Shown: positions 14,320-20,245 of the stretch, one piece after another
How positions within the stretch are numbered: the stretch's first letter is position 1
How the letters are laid out: every line of letters starts with the position of its first letter
IMG/VR virus record: IMGVR_UViG_3300035190_001048
Span: 1 to 23,124 of that record
Length of the DNA: 23,124 nt
Direction: 5' to 3' (one strand)
Source of the DNA: a virus
Notes under the pieces: generated by a model
Databases searched by the model: none
What the model was told of the DNA's origin: nothing
The model's input: the letters and a program-made list of their open reading frames with translations, nothing else
Made by a program: the position numbers and the translations under genes

Positions 14320-15300
14320 TCATGATGGGTAATGCGGGTAGTTTGGAAAGAACAAGGGCGCACTGTCTGGCGACTCTCGATACTGCTGGCTGTCCATGTC
14401 AAACCACAGATTGATCTGCGGCTCACCGTCACCGCTGCCCTCATAGTTGCGCTGCTTTCGCACGAAAAGCACCTGATCGGGCTCTTTGCCCTTGTCCCCG
14501 GCTTTGTTGGACCGGATGGCGATTTCTTTGGACTTGTTGCGGAAAACGAGCACGATGTTGTCCACTTGGTCGGCAATGGCTCCACTGCCCTTCAGGTCGT
14601 TCTTGTCCGGCAGGTCGGTTTCTTTGCTGGGTTTTTTGAGGTGGTGGACAATGTGAACGTGGACCTGGTTGTCGCGGGCGATGCTGGTCATCTCATCGAC
14701 AAACGCCTTCTGCGCGTTGTAGTCATCCTCGTCTCTCACCACCTTGGCCAAGTTGTCCACCACAACATGGTTCAGCTTCAGCTCTGTCGCGCAGTAGCGG
14801 ACCATCCCAATCACCAATTCACGATCAGCCGTGCCCTGCTGGTCATAAATCCACAGCCGCCCGTCCACCCAGCCGCCAAACTCGTCGTACAGCGCATCAA
14901 TCGCCTCGATACCCTTGTCTCCCTGAAATTCGGGCGAAAACGGGTTCATTCCGGCGTACATGCGGGCCATGCGCTGAACGGTCATGTGCGGCTTCATTTC
15001 GAAGCTGGCAATGCAAATCTTTTGCTCTTGGCCCAGCAATGAAAGGCAGACCATGCTAGTCACAAGGCTTTTGCCGTGCCCGTTCTGGCCAGCCCACACC
15101 GTCACCTCACCCGGGCGAAAAGCGAAGTTGTCGCGGGTTTTAGGCCATGGCAGGTAAATCTGTTTTTCAGCCTTCTTGATTCGCAAACGCGCCTTCAGAA
15201 CATCGGTGTAGTCCGCTGCATTTTTGACGTTCGCCTTGGCGTCTGTCTCGCGCAGGTACTGCCGAAAATCAATCGAGTCTGATGTGATGATGGTTGTCAT
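14320..15300 (-). CDS. Replicative DnaB-like/RecA-fold helicase
   Basis: 326 residues from the ATG at 15300, shorter than bacterial DnaB (about 470) because the N-terminal primase-interaction domain is missing. The RecA-like core is complete: Walker A AGQNGHGKS (70-78), catalytic Glu101 in SFEMKP, Walker B HVVVDNLAKVV (178-188), HIVHHLKKP (217-224, with sensor-type His pair), DLKGSGAIADQVDNI (235-249), and an Arg finger candidate in VRKQRN (280-285). This matches T7 gp4/DnaB-type phage helicases. It probably unwinds phage DNA after loading by the DUF1376/DnaT-like protein encoded two genes upstream. The start overlaps the previous gene by about 31 bases; the Shine-Dalgarno is weak. Confidence 0.85.
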   Translation of the reverse strand: MTTIITSDSIDFRQYLRETDAKANVKNAADYTDVLKARLRIKKAEKQIYLPWPKTRDNFAFRPGEVTVWAGQNGHGKSLVTSMVCLSLLGQEQKICIASFEMKPHMTVQRMARMYAGMNPFSPEFQGDKGIEAIDALYDEFGGWVDGRLWIYDQQGTADRELVIGMVRYCATELKLNHVVVDNLAKVVRDEDDYNAQKAFVDEMTSIARDNQVHVHIVHHLKKPSKETDLPDKNDLKGSGAIADQVDNIVLVFRNKSKEIAIRSNKAGDKGKEPDQVLFVRKQRNYEGSGDGEPQINLWFDMDSQQYRESPDSAPLFFPNYPHYPS

Positions 15301-15646
15301 TTTGGTTTTGGAAATGTCGGAAAAAAAGCTGTTGCTTCGATGGCTGGCAGGCGTATGGATCGGCTGCTGGCCCTGGGTATGCACTGCTGGCCACAATCGC
15401 GGCACCGGCATCAATGCACTTTTTGAAAAGCTGCTCGGCCCGGCGTTCGTTGTGGCTGTCGATGTGAACAACCATGCCAATGACAAAGCGCAAATCAAGG
15501 TCAACCACGGGGTCTTTGTCCACGCACACGCGGGGTAAATCACCCCATTTAGCCCAATCAGTGTCAAAGGGCATGTCGAACAGCGTTACGGATGCCGGGA
15601 CTTTTCCAGCGACACGCATGGCGATCAGGTCAGTGTGCCCGCGCAT
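15269..15646 (-). CDS. Conserved phage hypothetical protein between loader and helicase
   Basis: 125 residues beginning MRGHTDLIAMRVAGKVPAS. The ATG at 15646 shares one base with the DUF1376 stop (TGATG); an in-frame TTG one codon upstream is less likely. The pattern RGHTDLIAMR-x-G, then WAKWGDLPRVCV, DLDLRFVIGMVVHI and AGAAIVAS, recurs in phage genomes next to helicase genes, usually as a hypothetical protein with a Rossmann-like alternation of strands and helices. No catalytic residues are evident. The C-terminus overlaps the helicase start. A replication accessory role is inferred from position only. Confidence 0.68.
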   Translation of the reverse strand: MRGHTDLIAMRVAGKVPASVTLFDMPFDTDWAKWGDLPRVCVDKDPVVDLDLRFVIGMVVHIDSHNERRAEQLFKKCIDAGAAIVASSAYPGPAADPYACQPSKQQLFFRHFQNQNDNHHHIRLD

Positions 15647-16350
15647 CAAATACCCCCCACCAAAAGCGACCCGCTAGCCTGCCCGGTTTGCACCTTGGCA
15701 CTTCGGCACCAGTTGCGCCAGGTGGCCTCCCAATCCAGCTTGCAGGCCTCACGCCCACCCTTTGCGATCCAATAGTCCTTGAATTTTTCAGCCTCCAGCC
15801 TAACCGATGACTCCCCCCATGCCATGTTTTCCAAGGTCCACTCCCCCCATGCCTTTGGGAGTTGCCAGTCTGGCGAAAGCCTTTTCGCTTTGGCCGTGCC
15901 TTTTGGCGCGGCATAAATAACTGGTTCTTGGTTTATTGGTTCTTGGTTAGGGTTATTTTGGCTTTGATTTGGGTTTACCAAATTATCCGAATGGGAACCC
16001 ACTGGGTTTTCACCCGTATGTTTATTGGCTTTGGGACGCCCCCCTTTTTTGCCGTTTTTCCTGTTCTTCTCAGCCACCAAGGCATATTCGGCAATCTCCA
16101 TGTCGCATCGCAGGTGGTGAAAGCCGTCTTCGCGCTCTTGAAAAAAGTCAAAAAGCACGTTTTCCAGGGCTTGGCTATCCGATTCGGAAACCAATCGCAA
16201 CCGCCTAGAAACCACTTGGGTTTCTTTGGGTATTGGCTTTTCGTCGAGGTAATACCAGTCCAAAAGGGTTCGGTAAATCCCGTGTTCCAGCATCGACAAA
16301 TGGCTGGTGTCTTTGCGGTAATCACCAATGTTGAATTGGTAGTAGTGCAT
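15646..16350 (-). CDS. DUF1376 protein with DnaT-like C-terminus, probable helicase loader
   Basis: 234 residues. The N-terminal domain MHYYQFNIGDYRKDT, LEHGIYRTLLDWYYLDEKPIP and RRLRL is the classic DUF1376 (YdaU) signature. A flexible Asn/Gln/Pro-rich linker at about 110-150 includes a short DNA direct repeat that encodes NQEP twice. The C-terminal segment FKDYWIAKGGREACKLDWEATWRNW (split at 192-216) matches the DnaT-like DNA-binding end of phage replication proteins. It likely binds origin DNA or single strands and brings the DnaB-like helicase. The ATG at 16350 lies at the stop of the previous 39-residue gene; an earlier in-frame start is weaker. Confidence 0.85.
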   Translation of the reverse strand: MHYYQFNIGDYRKDTSHLSMLEHGIYRTLLDWYYLDEKPIPKETQVVSRRLRLVSESDSQALENVLFDFFQEREDGFHHLRCDMEIAEYALVAEKNRKNGKKGGRPKANKHTGENPVGSHSDNLVNPNQSQNNPNQEPINQEPVIYAAPKGTAKAKRLSPDWQLPKAWGEWTLENMAWGESSVRLEAEKFKDYWIAKGGREACKLDWEATWRNWCRSAKVQTGQASGSLLVGGI

Positions 16351-16469
16351 CAGACCCCCAGCTTTCTGGCAATGGCCCGGCACGCCTGTTCAATCTGATC
16401 TGGCGTTGCATCAGGGTGCGCATTGATCCATGCCTGTTTCTCGCTCTCATATCGCTGGTACGCGCTCAC
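16350..16469 (-). CDS. Very small phage protein, 39 aa, GTG start
   Basis: 39 residues reading (M)SAYQRYESEKQAWINAHPDA and ending IARKLGV. A perfect GGAGG site lies 5-6 bases before the GTG at 16469, whose bases overlap the upstream stop (GTGA); an ATG at 16481 would give 43 residues. The motif K-x-x-W-x-x-x-H-P-D-A-T recurs in tiny proteins encoded just before phage replication genes, so it is probably real. The fold would be a helix, turn and helix. Function unknown, possibly an accessory of the DUF1376 protein it directly precedes (TGATG). Confidence 0.62.
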   Translation of the reverse strand: MSAYQRYESEKQAWINAHPDATPDQIEQACRAIARKLGV

Positions 16470-16750
16470 AACGCCCTCCATACCCGCTGATAGCGGCCTG
16501 ATGTTGTGGGCACCAGTTCCCCGGTAGTTTCGGCCTGCTTAGCCCTTTGCAAGTCGGCCAGGCGCTTGCGGCATGCGTAAGGCTCCATGCCCACTATGGC
16601 CGCGATCTGCTCGGGGTCCATGGGGCCGCACTGGATCAAAGCGGCATGGATGCGGGCGCAGTGAGTTCCTGCAAATTCACTGGCCATGCGTGCGGCTTCG
16701 TGGCTTGTTGCTGGGTCTGTTCGACGTGCCAGCGGGTTGATTGTTGACAT
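16466..16750 (-). CDS. Winged-helix phage protein, 94 aa
   Basis: 94 residues with a GGAGA site 4 bases before the ATG at 16750. The pattern RRTDPATSHEAARMASEFAG at the N-terminus, then MDPEQIAAIVGMEPYACRKRLADLQRA and a final SGRYQRVW, is typical of a winged-helix family common in early phage operons. Helix 2-turn-helix 3 (about residues 45-70) would read DNA. It is the first gene behind the leader with the two kissing hairpins, so its expression is likely set by that RNA. It may act as an early regulator or replication-linked DNA-binding protein. Confidence 0.72.
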   Translation of the reverse strand: MSTINPLARRTDPATSHEAARMASEFAGTHCARIHAALIQCGPMDPEQIAAIVGMEPYACRKRLADLQRAKQAETTGELVPTTSGRYQRVWRAL

Positions 16751-16768
16751 TTTGTCTCCAAAAAGAAA

Positions 16769-16866
16769 ACCCCTGAAAGCTGGTAGGACAAGTACCAGAC
16801 CTTCAGGGGTCAGCCTGTGACGGCTTAGATGTATCTGTGCCTTGTCCGCACAACATCTAAGCCGTC
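16769..16866 (-). ncRNA. Leader RNA with two hairpins and complementary (kissing) loops
   Basis: Minus-strand RNA folds into two hairpins. Hairpin B (first transcribed): a 14-bp perfect stem (16819-16832 with 16853-16866), a 5-bp upper stem and the 7-base loop GGACAAG. Hairpin A: a 9-bp lower stem (16769-16777 with 16802-16810), a 6-bp upper stem and the 7-base loop CTTGTCC. The loops are perfect reverse complements. Only 8 bases separate the hairpins. A T-rich run and the ribosome binding site of the 94-residue gene follow. Candidates are a put-like antitermination RNA (as in phage HK022) or an attenuator. The rest of the gap 16751-16875 holds only this and the promoter. Confidence 0.7.
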
Positions 16867-16874
16867 TGCGAAAA

Positions 16875-16880
16875 ATTATA
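16875..16880 (-). promoter_or_regulatory. Perfect -10 box of a leftward promoter, overlapping the stop of the Cro-like gene
   Basis: TATAAT on the minus strand; its first three bases are the TAA stop of the Cro-like gene. No good -35 is visible at 16-18 bases. Transcription would start around 16868, exactly at the base of hairpin B, so the RNA would begin with the kissing hairpins. Confidence 0.5.
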
Positions 16881-17070
16881 CCCTCGATTTCATGACCTTG
16901 CCTGCTTTTTTTGGCAATGCCGCCGAAACCTTCATGAGCGTGGTTAAAGATGGCGTTGTCGATCCTGCCCTGATGCTAAACAGCGTGCGCACTGTCACGC
17001 CTGATGCGCGGGCCAGTGCAGAGATGTTTGGGGCCGTCTTGATGCTATCAATGATCTTGTCTGTGTTCAT
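16876..17070 (-). CDS. Cro-like small HTH regulator
   Basis: 64 residues. The stretch NISALARASGVTVRTLFSIR (residues 15-34) followed by PSLTTLMKVSAALPKKAG is a lambda-repressor-type helix-turn-helix with helices 4-5, the usual size of Cro proteins. It is the first gene of the leftward operon, about 30 bases behind a probable promoter at 17107-17112 whose -10 abuts the palindrome TAGGG-N5-CCCTA. It therefore probably regulates the divergent early promoters and itself. No CI-size repressor with a peptidase domain is present between the divergent promoters. The ribosome binding site is weak. The DNA target is inferred. Confidence 0.75.
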   Translation of the reverse strand: MNTDKIIDSIKTAPNISALARASGVTVRTLFSIRAGSTTPSLTTLMKVSAALPKKAGKVMKSRV

Positions 17071-17106
17071 GCTGCCAGATTGTATGTGTTTTTTTGTTCA
17101 CGGTGT

Positions 17107-17112
17107 ATATTA
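17107..17112 (-). promoter_or_regulatory. Leftward early promoter (-10) for the Cro-like gene
   Basis: TAATAT on the minus strand, with a predicted start about 30 bases before the Cro-like ATG. Its edge overlaps the operator palindrome at 17111-17125, so a bound regulator would block RNA polymerase. No convincing -35 is seen. Confidence 0.4.
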
Positions 17113-17125
17113 GGGTTTGTCCCTA
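17111..17125. promoter_or_regulatory. Operator-like palindrome TAGGG-N5-CCCTA between divergent promoters
   Basis: The sequence is TAGGG TTTGT CCCTA. The same half-sites and spacing are found at 7658-7672. The right half-site CCCTA occurs once more at 17167-17171, where it overlaps the -10 of the rightward promoter. This placement fits a Cro/CI-type operator array, with the HTH gene 40 bases away as the likely regulator. Confidence 0.55.
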
Positions 17126-17169
17126 TAAAATAATTCTTGCAACTCGCTCAACTATGCAATTTTTTGCCC

Positions 17170-17175
17170 TATAAT
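17170..17175 (+). promoter_or_regulatory. Rightward early promoter -10 box
   Basis: Perfect TATAAT on the plus strand with a poor -35 (3 of 6 at best at 16-17 bases). The predicted start is near 17182, at the 5' end of the candidate non-coding RNA. The half-site CCCTA (17167-17171) overlaps the box, so repression or activation by the same regulator is likely. Confidence 0.5.
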
Positions 17176-17181
17176 TCCCCC

Positions 17182-17939
17182 AACGCTGAAAACAAAACAG
17201 CGCCAGCCCTTCCAGATAGCTGGATTGTCAGGCGAGCACCGGCAGGGGTGGAAACGTGCATGAGGCCAGGACGCCAAGAGAAGCAAGTTCAGGCGCAGCG
17301 GGTGTTGCGTGACAGATGCCCCGGCAATGGGGCCATCACATCGGCAGAAAAGCCCGTTCAGCGGGTCAAAGGGTGCGCACCGGAGACTGTGAGCCTGTCG
17401 ATGTGATGGTTAAACGCATTTCGGTGCGTAGGACTGGGGATTCTCGGTTGCCATCAAACATCCGCGCTGGCGATGTAAAAGGCCAGCACCATCATTGAAG
17501 CGGCGGCGTGGAAGGACACGCGGAGTGCAAAGAGTAGATGGAGGGTGGCGCTGTGGTTGTTCGCAGAGGTCGGCCAGTAGGGTATGCACAAAAGGCATTG
17601 ACGTAAGCAAAGGATCACGCTGGGTAAAGCCAAGTATCCCTGAGCGAGATGCACATAAGTCCGATAGCTGGAATCAAGCCCAGCCCGCTTCAATGATGGT
17701 GAATGCGCAGGCTGATGCGCAAATACAAACCGTGGTCATTCCAGCACAGGCGAGAGGCAACGCCAAAAAGCGGGCCAATGCAGTGGACGCATGTAAAAAA
17801 CACCAGCCACAGGAAACCTCAAAGCCGGAAATGCAGCACCGGCCACCATCAACCCGCACGAAAGTGCCCGCGCTTTCCTCCCTGGCGCGGCTGCATTGGC
17901 AGTTCAGCCCTGATCGGTCACACGGTCGGGGCTTTTTTT
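17182..17939 (+). ncRNA. Candidate large structured non-coding RNA, about 760 nt
   Basis: This stretch has its own -10 box, ends in a strong intrinsic terminator and contains no protein I recognise in any frame. It is dense in local stems: CGCTG/CAGCG (17184-17202), TCCAG/CTGGA (17211-17224), GCCCC/GGGGC near 17318-17333, ACGCA/TGCGT (17414-17429), GCTGGC/GCCAGC (17466-17487), GCGTG/CACGC (17506-17521), GCCGG/CCGGC near 17824-17844, GAAAG/CTTTC near 17860-17877. There is also a perfect 11-bp long-range helix (17333-17343 with 17399-17409). Length, phage location and architecture recall ornate phage RNAs such as GOLLD and ROOL; membership is not shown. An open frame across its 3' half runs through the terminator and looks non-coding. 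Confidence 0.5.
17906..17939 (+). terminator. Intrinsic terminator at the end of the candidate RNA
   Basis: An 11-bp stem with two G-U pairs (AGCCCTGATCG at 17906-17916 with CGGTCGGGGCT at 17923-17933), 6-base loop, and a run of seven T (17933-17939). It faces the recombination genes, so those need read-through, antitermination or RNA processing. The ribosome binding site of the next gene lies about 15 bases further on. Confidence 0.7.
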
Positions 17940-17965
17940 GGGAGCACGTTTTACAGGGAAACAAA

Positions 17966-18322
17966 ATGAGCACACAGCAACCCGAAGCCTTGCGATTGGC
18001 TGATGAGCTGACTACGCCACATATGGAAGTAAATCGAGAAGCCGCCGCCGAACTGCGCCGCTTGCATGAGCTGTGCAAGGAGTGGGAGCGCAAAGCTGCA
18101 ACTTGGATGGCCTCGCCCGAAGCGGCTCAACGCCTTGACGGCTACCGTGAATTGGCGCAGCGGCTGGATGCCTGCGAACGGCAGCGCGACCAGTTGATGG
18201 GGGCGTTGAATCTGGCGCTCGAGTATTGGTCGCATCGCCAACAGCGTTACACCAACCGTTCGCCAGCTTGGGTTCAAGACGCCCGCGCCGCCATAGCAAA
18301 AGCAAACGGAGAGCAAGCATGA
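17966..18322 (+). CDS. Small helical phage protein, 118 aa
   Basis: 118 residues beginning MSTQQPEALRLADELTTPHM, with an AGGGA site 5 bases before the ATG at 17966. The frame is open far upstream, but that part crosses the intrinsic terminator and has no phage-like sequence. The protein is almost entirely helical and charged: REAAAELRRLHELCKEWERK at 25-44 and RLDACERQRDQLMGALNLAL at 72-91 suggest a coiled coil. This Q-P-E-A-L-R-L-A-D-x-L beginning is widespread in phage early operons as a hypothetical protein. Its stop overlaps the next start (ATGA). Function unknown. Confidence 0.72.
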   Translation: MSTQQPEALRLADELTTPHMEVNREAAAELRRLHELCKEWERKAATWMASPEAAQRLDGYRELAQRLDACERQRDQLMGALNLALEYWSHRQQRYTNRSPAWVQDARAAIAKANGEQA

Positions 18323-18490
18323 TGAAAATGCAAACAGGACGATCTCTAACAGCGGATGTTAAAGAAGTCAAAGGCCGATCAATTAGTTTTGTAAACGAAG
18401 ATGGTCGTGTGGTGTACGAGGTCAGGATTAACGAAGATATGAGCCTTGAGGTGCGAGGTGTTGAACTAATCAGGCGCGATGGTGTTTTGT
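18319..18490 (+). repeat. Direct repeat, copy 1 (partner at 22953-23124)
   Basis: At least 172 bases, 169 identical to the partner 4.6 kb downstream, in the same orientation and the same reading frame. The identity begins 4 bases before the ATG; the far end of the partner is cut off by the window. The three mismatches lie within the first 45 bases of the gene. Confidence 0.95.
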
Positions 18491-18588
18491 ATTCTGAGAG
18501 TCTAAGCATCCGTCCGCGATACTCAAATTCGGTTGAAATCCACCGTTGTGTTTACCCCAAAACCGGAGAACACCATGAACATGGTTGA
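18319..18588 (+). CDS. Small duplicated hypothetical protein, complete copy
   Basis: 89 residues; ATGATG gives possible starts at 18319 and 18322, the first overlapping the upstream stop by 4 bases. It reads as alternating short strands, KEVKGRSISFVNEDGRVVYE and INEDMSLEVRGVELIRRDGV, a small beta-rich fold. The first 172 bases are repeated almost exactly at 22953-23124, with three differences, all synonymous (18342, 18354, 18363). Its C-terminal tail (RYSNSVEIHRCVYPKTGE) overlaps the next gene by 14 bases. Base composition is more AT-rich than its neighbours, suggesting recent arrival. I do not recognise the family. Confidence 0.68.
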   Translation: MMKMQTGRSLTADVKEVKGRSISFVNEDGRVVYEVRINEDMSLEVRGVELIRRDGVLYSESLSIRPRYSNSVEIHRCVYPKTGEHHEHG

Positions 18589-18931
18589 GCAACTTGACGC
18601 ACACGCAGACTGGCAAGAGCGCCAAGCCGAAGCCGCAGACGCGCTTGAAGAATGGCAAGCCCAACAACTGCGCGAAGCATGGGACGAATGCCTGAAAGCC
18701 CGAAACATTGACGCCGAAATCGGCGGCGGCTATTACGGTGATCTGATCGAAGTCTTGGGCGATGCCTGCTCAGACGGCGACCAAACAATCAACCGGGCGC
18801 TGATGCAAGCCCTTGTCCATTGCGCGGCCAATGGTCAAGTTGAAGCAGTTGAAGCCTTGGACAAGGTGAAAGCCTTTTTTGTCAACAAGATCATGGAGTT
18901 TCGCAAATGCAACCCTACCGAATCACCGTGA
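18575..18931 (+). CDS. Hypothetical acidic helical protein, 118 aa
   Basis: 118 residues starting MNMVEQLDAHADWQERQAEA, with a GGAGAA site 4 bases before the ATG at 18575. The first 40 residues form one long Glu/Ala/Gln-rich helix (coiled coil likely). The rest, including EIGGGYYGDLIEVLGDACSD and MQALVHCAANGQVEAVEALD, resembles a four-helix bundle. The gene overlaps the previous one by 14 bases and the next by about 25. I do not recognise the family; a small cytosolic protein of the early operon is all that can be said. Confidence 0.62.
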   Translation: MNMVEQLDAHADWQERQAEAADALEEWQAQQLREAWDECLKARNIDAEIGGGYYGDLIEVLGDACSDGDQTINRALMQALVHCAANGQVEAVEALDKVKAFFVNKIMEFRKCNPTESP

Positions 18932-19056
18932 TATCTGCCGGGATTCGAACCCAATTCACCGGCATATACAAAAGCGCCATCGACGCCACTCTGGCGGGCA
19001 TGGATCAACTCAACGAATCAGACCCGCATGGACGGGTGGAGGTGGAAGCAATATGA
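18907..19056 (+). CDS. Very small hypothetical protein, 49 aa
   Basis: 49 residues, MQPYRITVISAGIRTQFTGI at the N-terminus and ending EVEAI. A GGAG site lies 9 bases before the ATG at 18907, which overlaps the upstream gene. The pattern, a strand, a helix with DATLAGMDQL, then HGRVEVEAI as a second strand, is the alpha/beta layout of many tiny phage proteins of about 50 residues. It lies inside the tightly coupled early operon, which supports it. Function unknown. Confidence 0.5.
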   Translation: MQPYRITVISAGIRTQFTGIYKSAIDATLAGMDQLNESDPHGRVEVEAI

Positions 19057-19106
19057 GCAAAAAAGACACCGATAAGAAAGCCGTCAAAACGGCCCTGCAA
19101 CCCTAA
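19053..19106 (+). CDS. Possible 17-residue leader-type peptide
   Basis: MSKKDTDKKAVKTALQP begins at an ATG that overlaps the previous stop by 4 bases and is preceded by GGAGG about 8 bases upstream. It is Lys-rich and ends 26 bases before the next gene. It may be a genuine small peptide, a coupling device or a chance frame. Confidence 0.25.
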   Translation: MSKKDTDKKAVKTALQP

Positions 19107-19132
19107 ACCAACCACCAACTCGAAGGAAAACC

Positions 19133-20245
19133 ATGATTGACATGATCGAAGCGCCAGAAGCGCAAACCGACATCACCACCCTGCCCCCGGCAGATCGCGC
19201 TGCACTGGTGCTCAACAGCACCAAGACCGAAGCCGACCTGAAGCAGCTTGCCACCAGCTTGAAGGCCATAACCCTGGTCAACTCACCCGCAGGCCGCGAA
19301 CAGGCGCATTCGCTGGCAATGACGGCCAGGACAGCACGCACCACAATTGAAAAGCTGGGCAAAGCCGCACGCGACGATGCCACCAAGTTTTCAAAGGCGG
19401 TCATTGCCGAAGAGGACCGATTGATCGAAATTATCCAGCCGGAAGAAACCCGTGTGCTGGGCCTGCGCAACGCTTGGGACGCCGCCGAGGCCGCACGCAA
19501 AGAGGCCGAACTCCAAAAAGAGCGCGACCGGATCGAGCGCCACCAGGCCGTGATCGCCACAATCCGCAGCTACCCCGGACTGGCCCGCGAATGCCGCACC
19601 AGCGCCATGGCTTTGCAGATTCTTGAAAAGCTGTGCGCCATCGACACGCTCAACAACTGCTTGGAAGAATTCACCGATGCTGCGCACGCCGCCAAGCGGG
19701 ATGCAGATGCGCAGATCAACGAAATAATCGACGCCAAGCAACACTATGAGCGTGAGCAAGCCTGCATCAAGGCCGAGCAGGAAGCCGAAAACGCCCGACT
19801 GGCCGCAGAGCGTGAGCGCCTGGAAGCCGAGCGCGCCGAAGCCGCCCGAGTGCAAGCAGAGCAGCAAACCGAATTGCTGGCATTGCAAGCCCGCATGAAA
19901 GCCCAACAGGAAGAACTCGACCGCCAAGCCGCAGCCATGGCCCAGCAGGCCGCTGAACTGGAAGCACGCAAGGCAGAGGCAGAAAAGCCCGCCCAAGTGC
20001 TGGCCAAAGATCCCCGCGAATCATTGGGGCAGATCATGCCCGGGAGCATGGCCGCATACGCTGCCTTTGCCGCAGCCCTTGCCGGGCCTGCCCTTGCCGC
20101 GCCTGCGCCGCTGGATGAGACACCATGCGCCGAAGACCTGGCGCAGACCATCGCCGACATTCGCGAGGTACCACTGGCGACAGCCATCCGTTGGCTTGCA
20201 GAGCGTGCCGACGAATTCAAAACCCTTGCAGAAAGCCAAAAATGA
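19133..20245 (+). CDS. Coiled-coil protein encoded before RecT
   Basis: 370 residues with an AAGGA site before the ATG at 19133; Met4 is an alternative start. Residues about 30-110 are helical (LKQLATSLKAITLVNSPAGR, ARTTIEKLGKAARDDATKFS). Residues about 115-145 and 205-290 are strong coiled coils rich in Glu, Ala, Arg and Gln. A hydrophobic Ala-rich patch lies near 306-324 (MAAYAAFAAALAGPALAAPA) and might look like a membrane segment but is more likely helix packing. Proteins of this kind (DUF1351-like) commonly precede recT in phages and are thought to assist recombination or protect single-stranded ends. Its stop overlaps the RecT start by 4 bases. Confidence 0.68.
   Translation: MIDMIEAPEAQTDITTLPPADRAALVLNSTKTEADLKQLATSLKAITLVNSPAGREQAHSLAMTARTARTTIEKLGKAARDDATKFSKAVIAEEDRLIEIIQPEETRVLGLRNAWDAAEAARKEAELQKERDRIERHQAVIATIRSYPGLARECRTSAMALQILEKLCAIDTLNNCLEEFTDAAHAAKRDADAQINEIIDAKQHYEREQACIKAEQEAENARLAAERERLEAERAEAARVQAEQQTELLALQARMKAQQEELDRQAAAMAQQAAELEARKAEAEKPAQVLAKDPRESLGQIMPGSMAAYAAFAAALAGPALAAPAPLDETPCAEDLAQTIADIREVPLATAIRWLAERADEFKTLAESQK

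Noticed and set aside
15922-15947. Short direct repeat TGGTTCTTGGTT in two copies, considered as an iteron or origin.
   Set aside because: It lies in the linker-coding part of the DUF1376 gene and encodes the repeated residues NQEP; two copies alone do not support an origin.
17495-17965. A long open frame running in phase into the 118-residue gene, which would extend that protein by 157 residues.
   Set aside because: It crosses a strong terminator hairpin, has erratic composition, lacks a phage-like domain and the inner ATG at 17966 has a good ribosome binding site.
18939-18955. GGGATTCGAACCC within the 49-residue gene looks like the T arm of a tRNA read on the minus strand, possibly an attachment-site remnant.
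   Set aside because: No matching acceptor strand, D arm or anticodon arm is found in the next 80 bases, the stretch is coding, and no integrase is nearby. A 13-base likeness is within chance.
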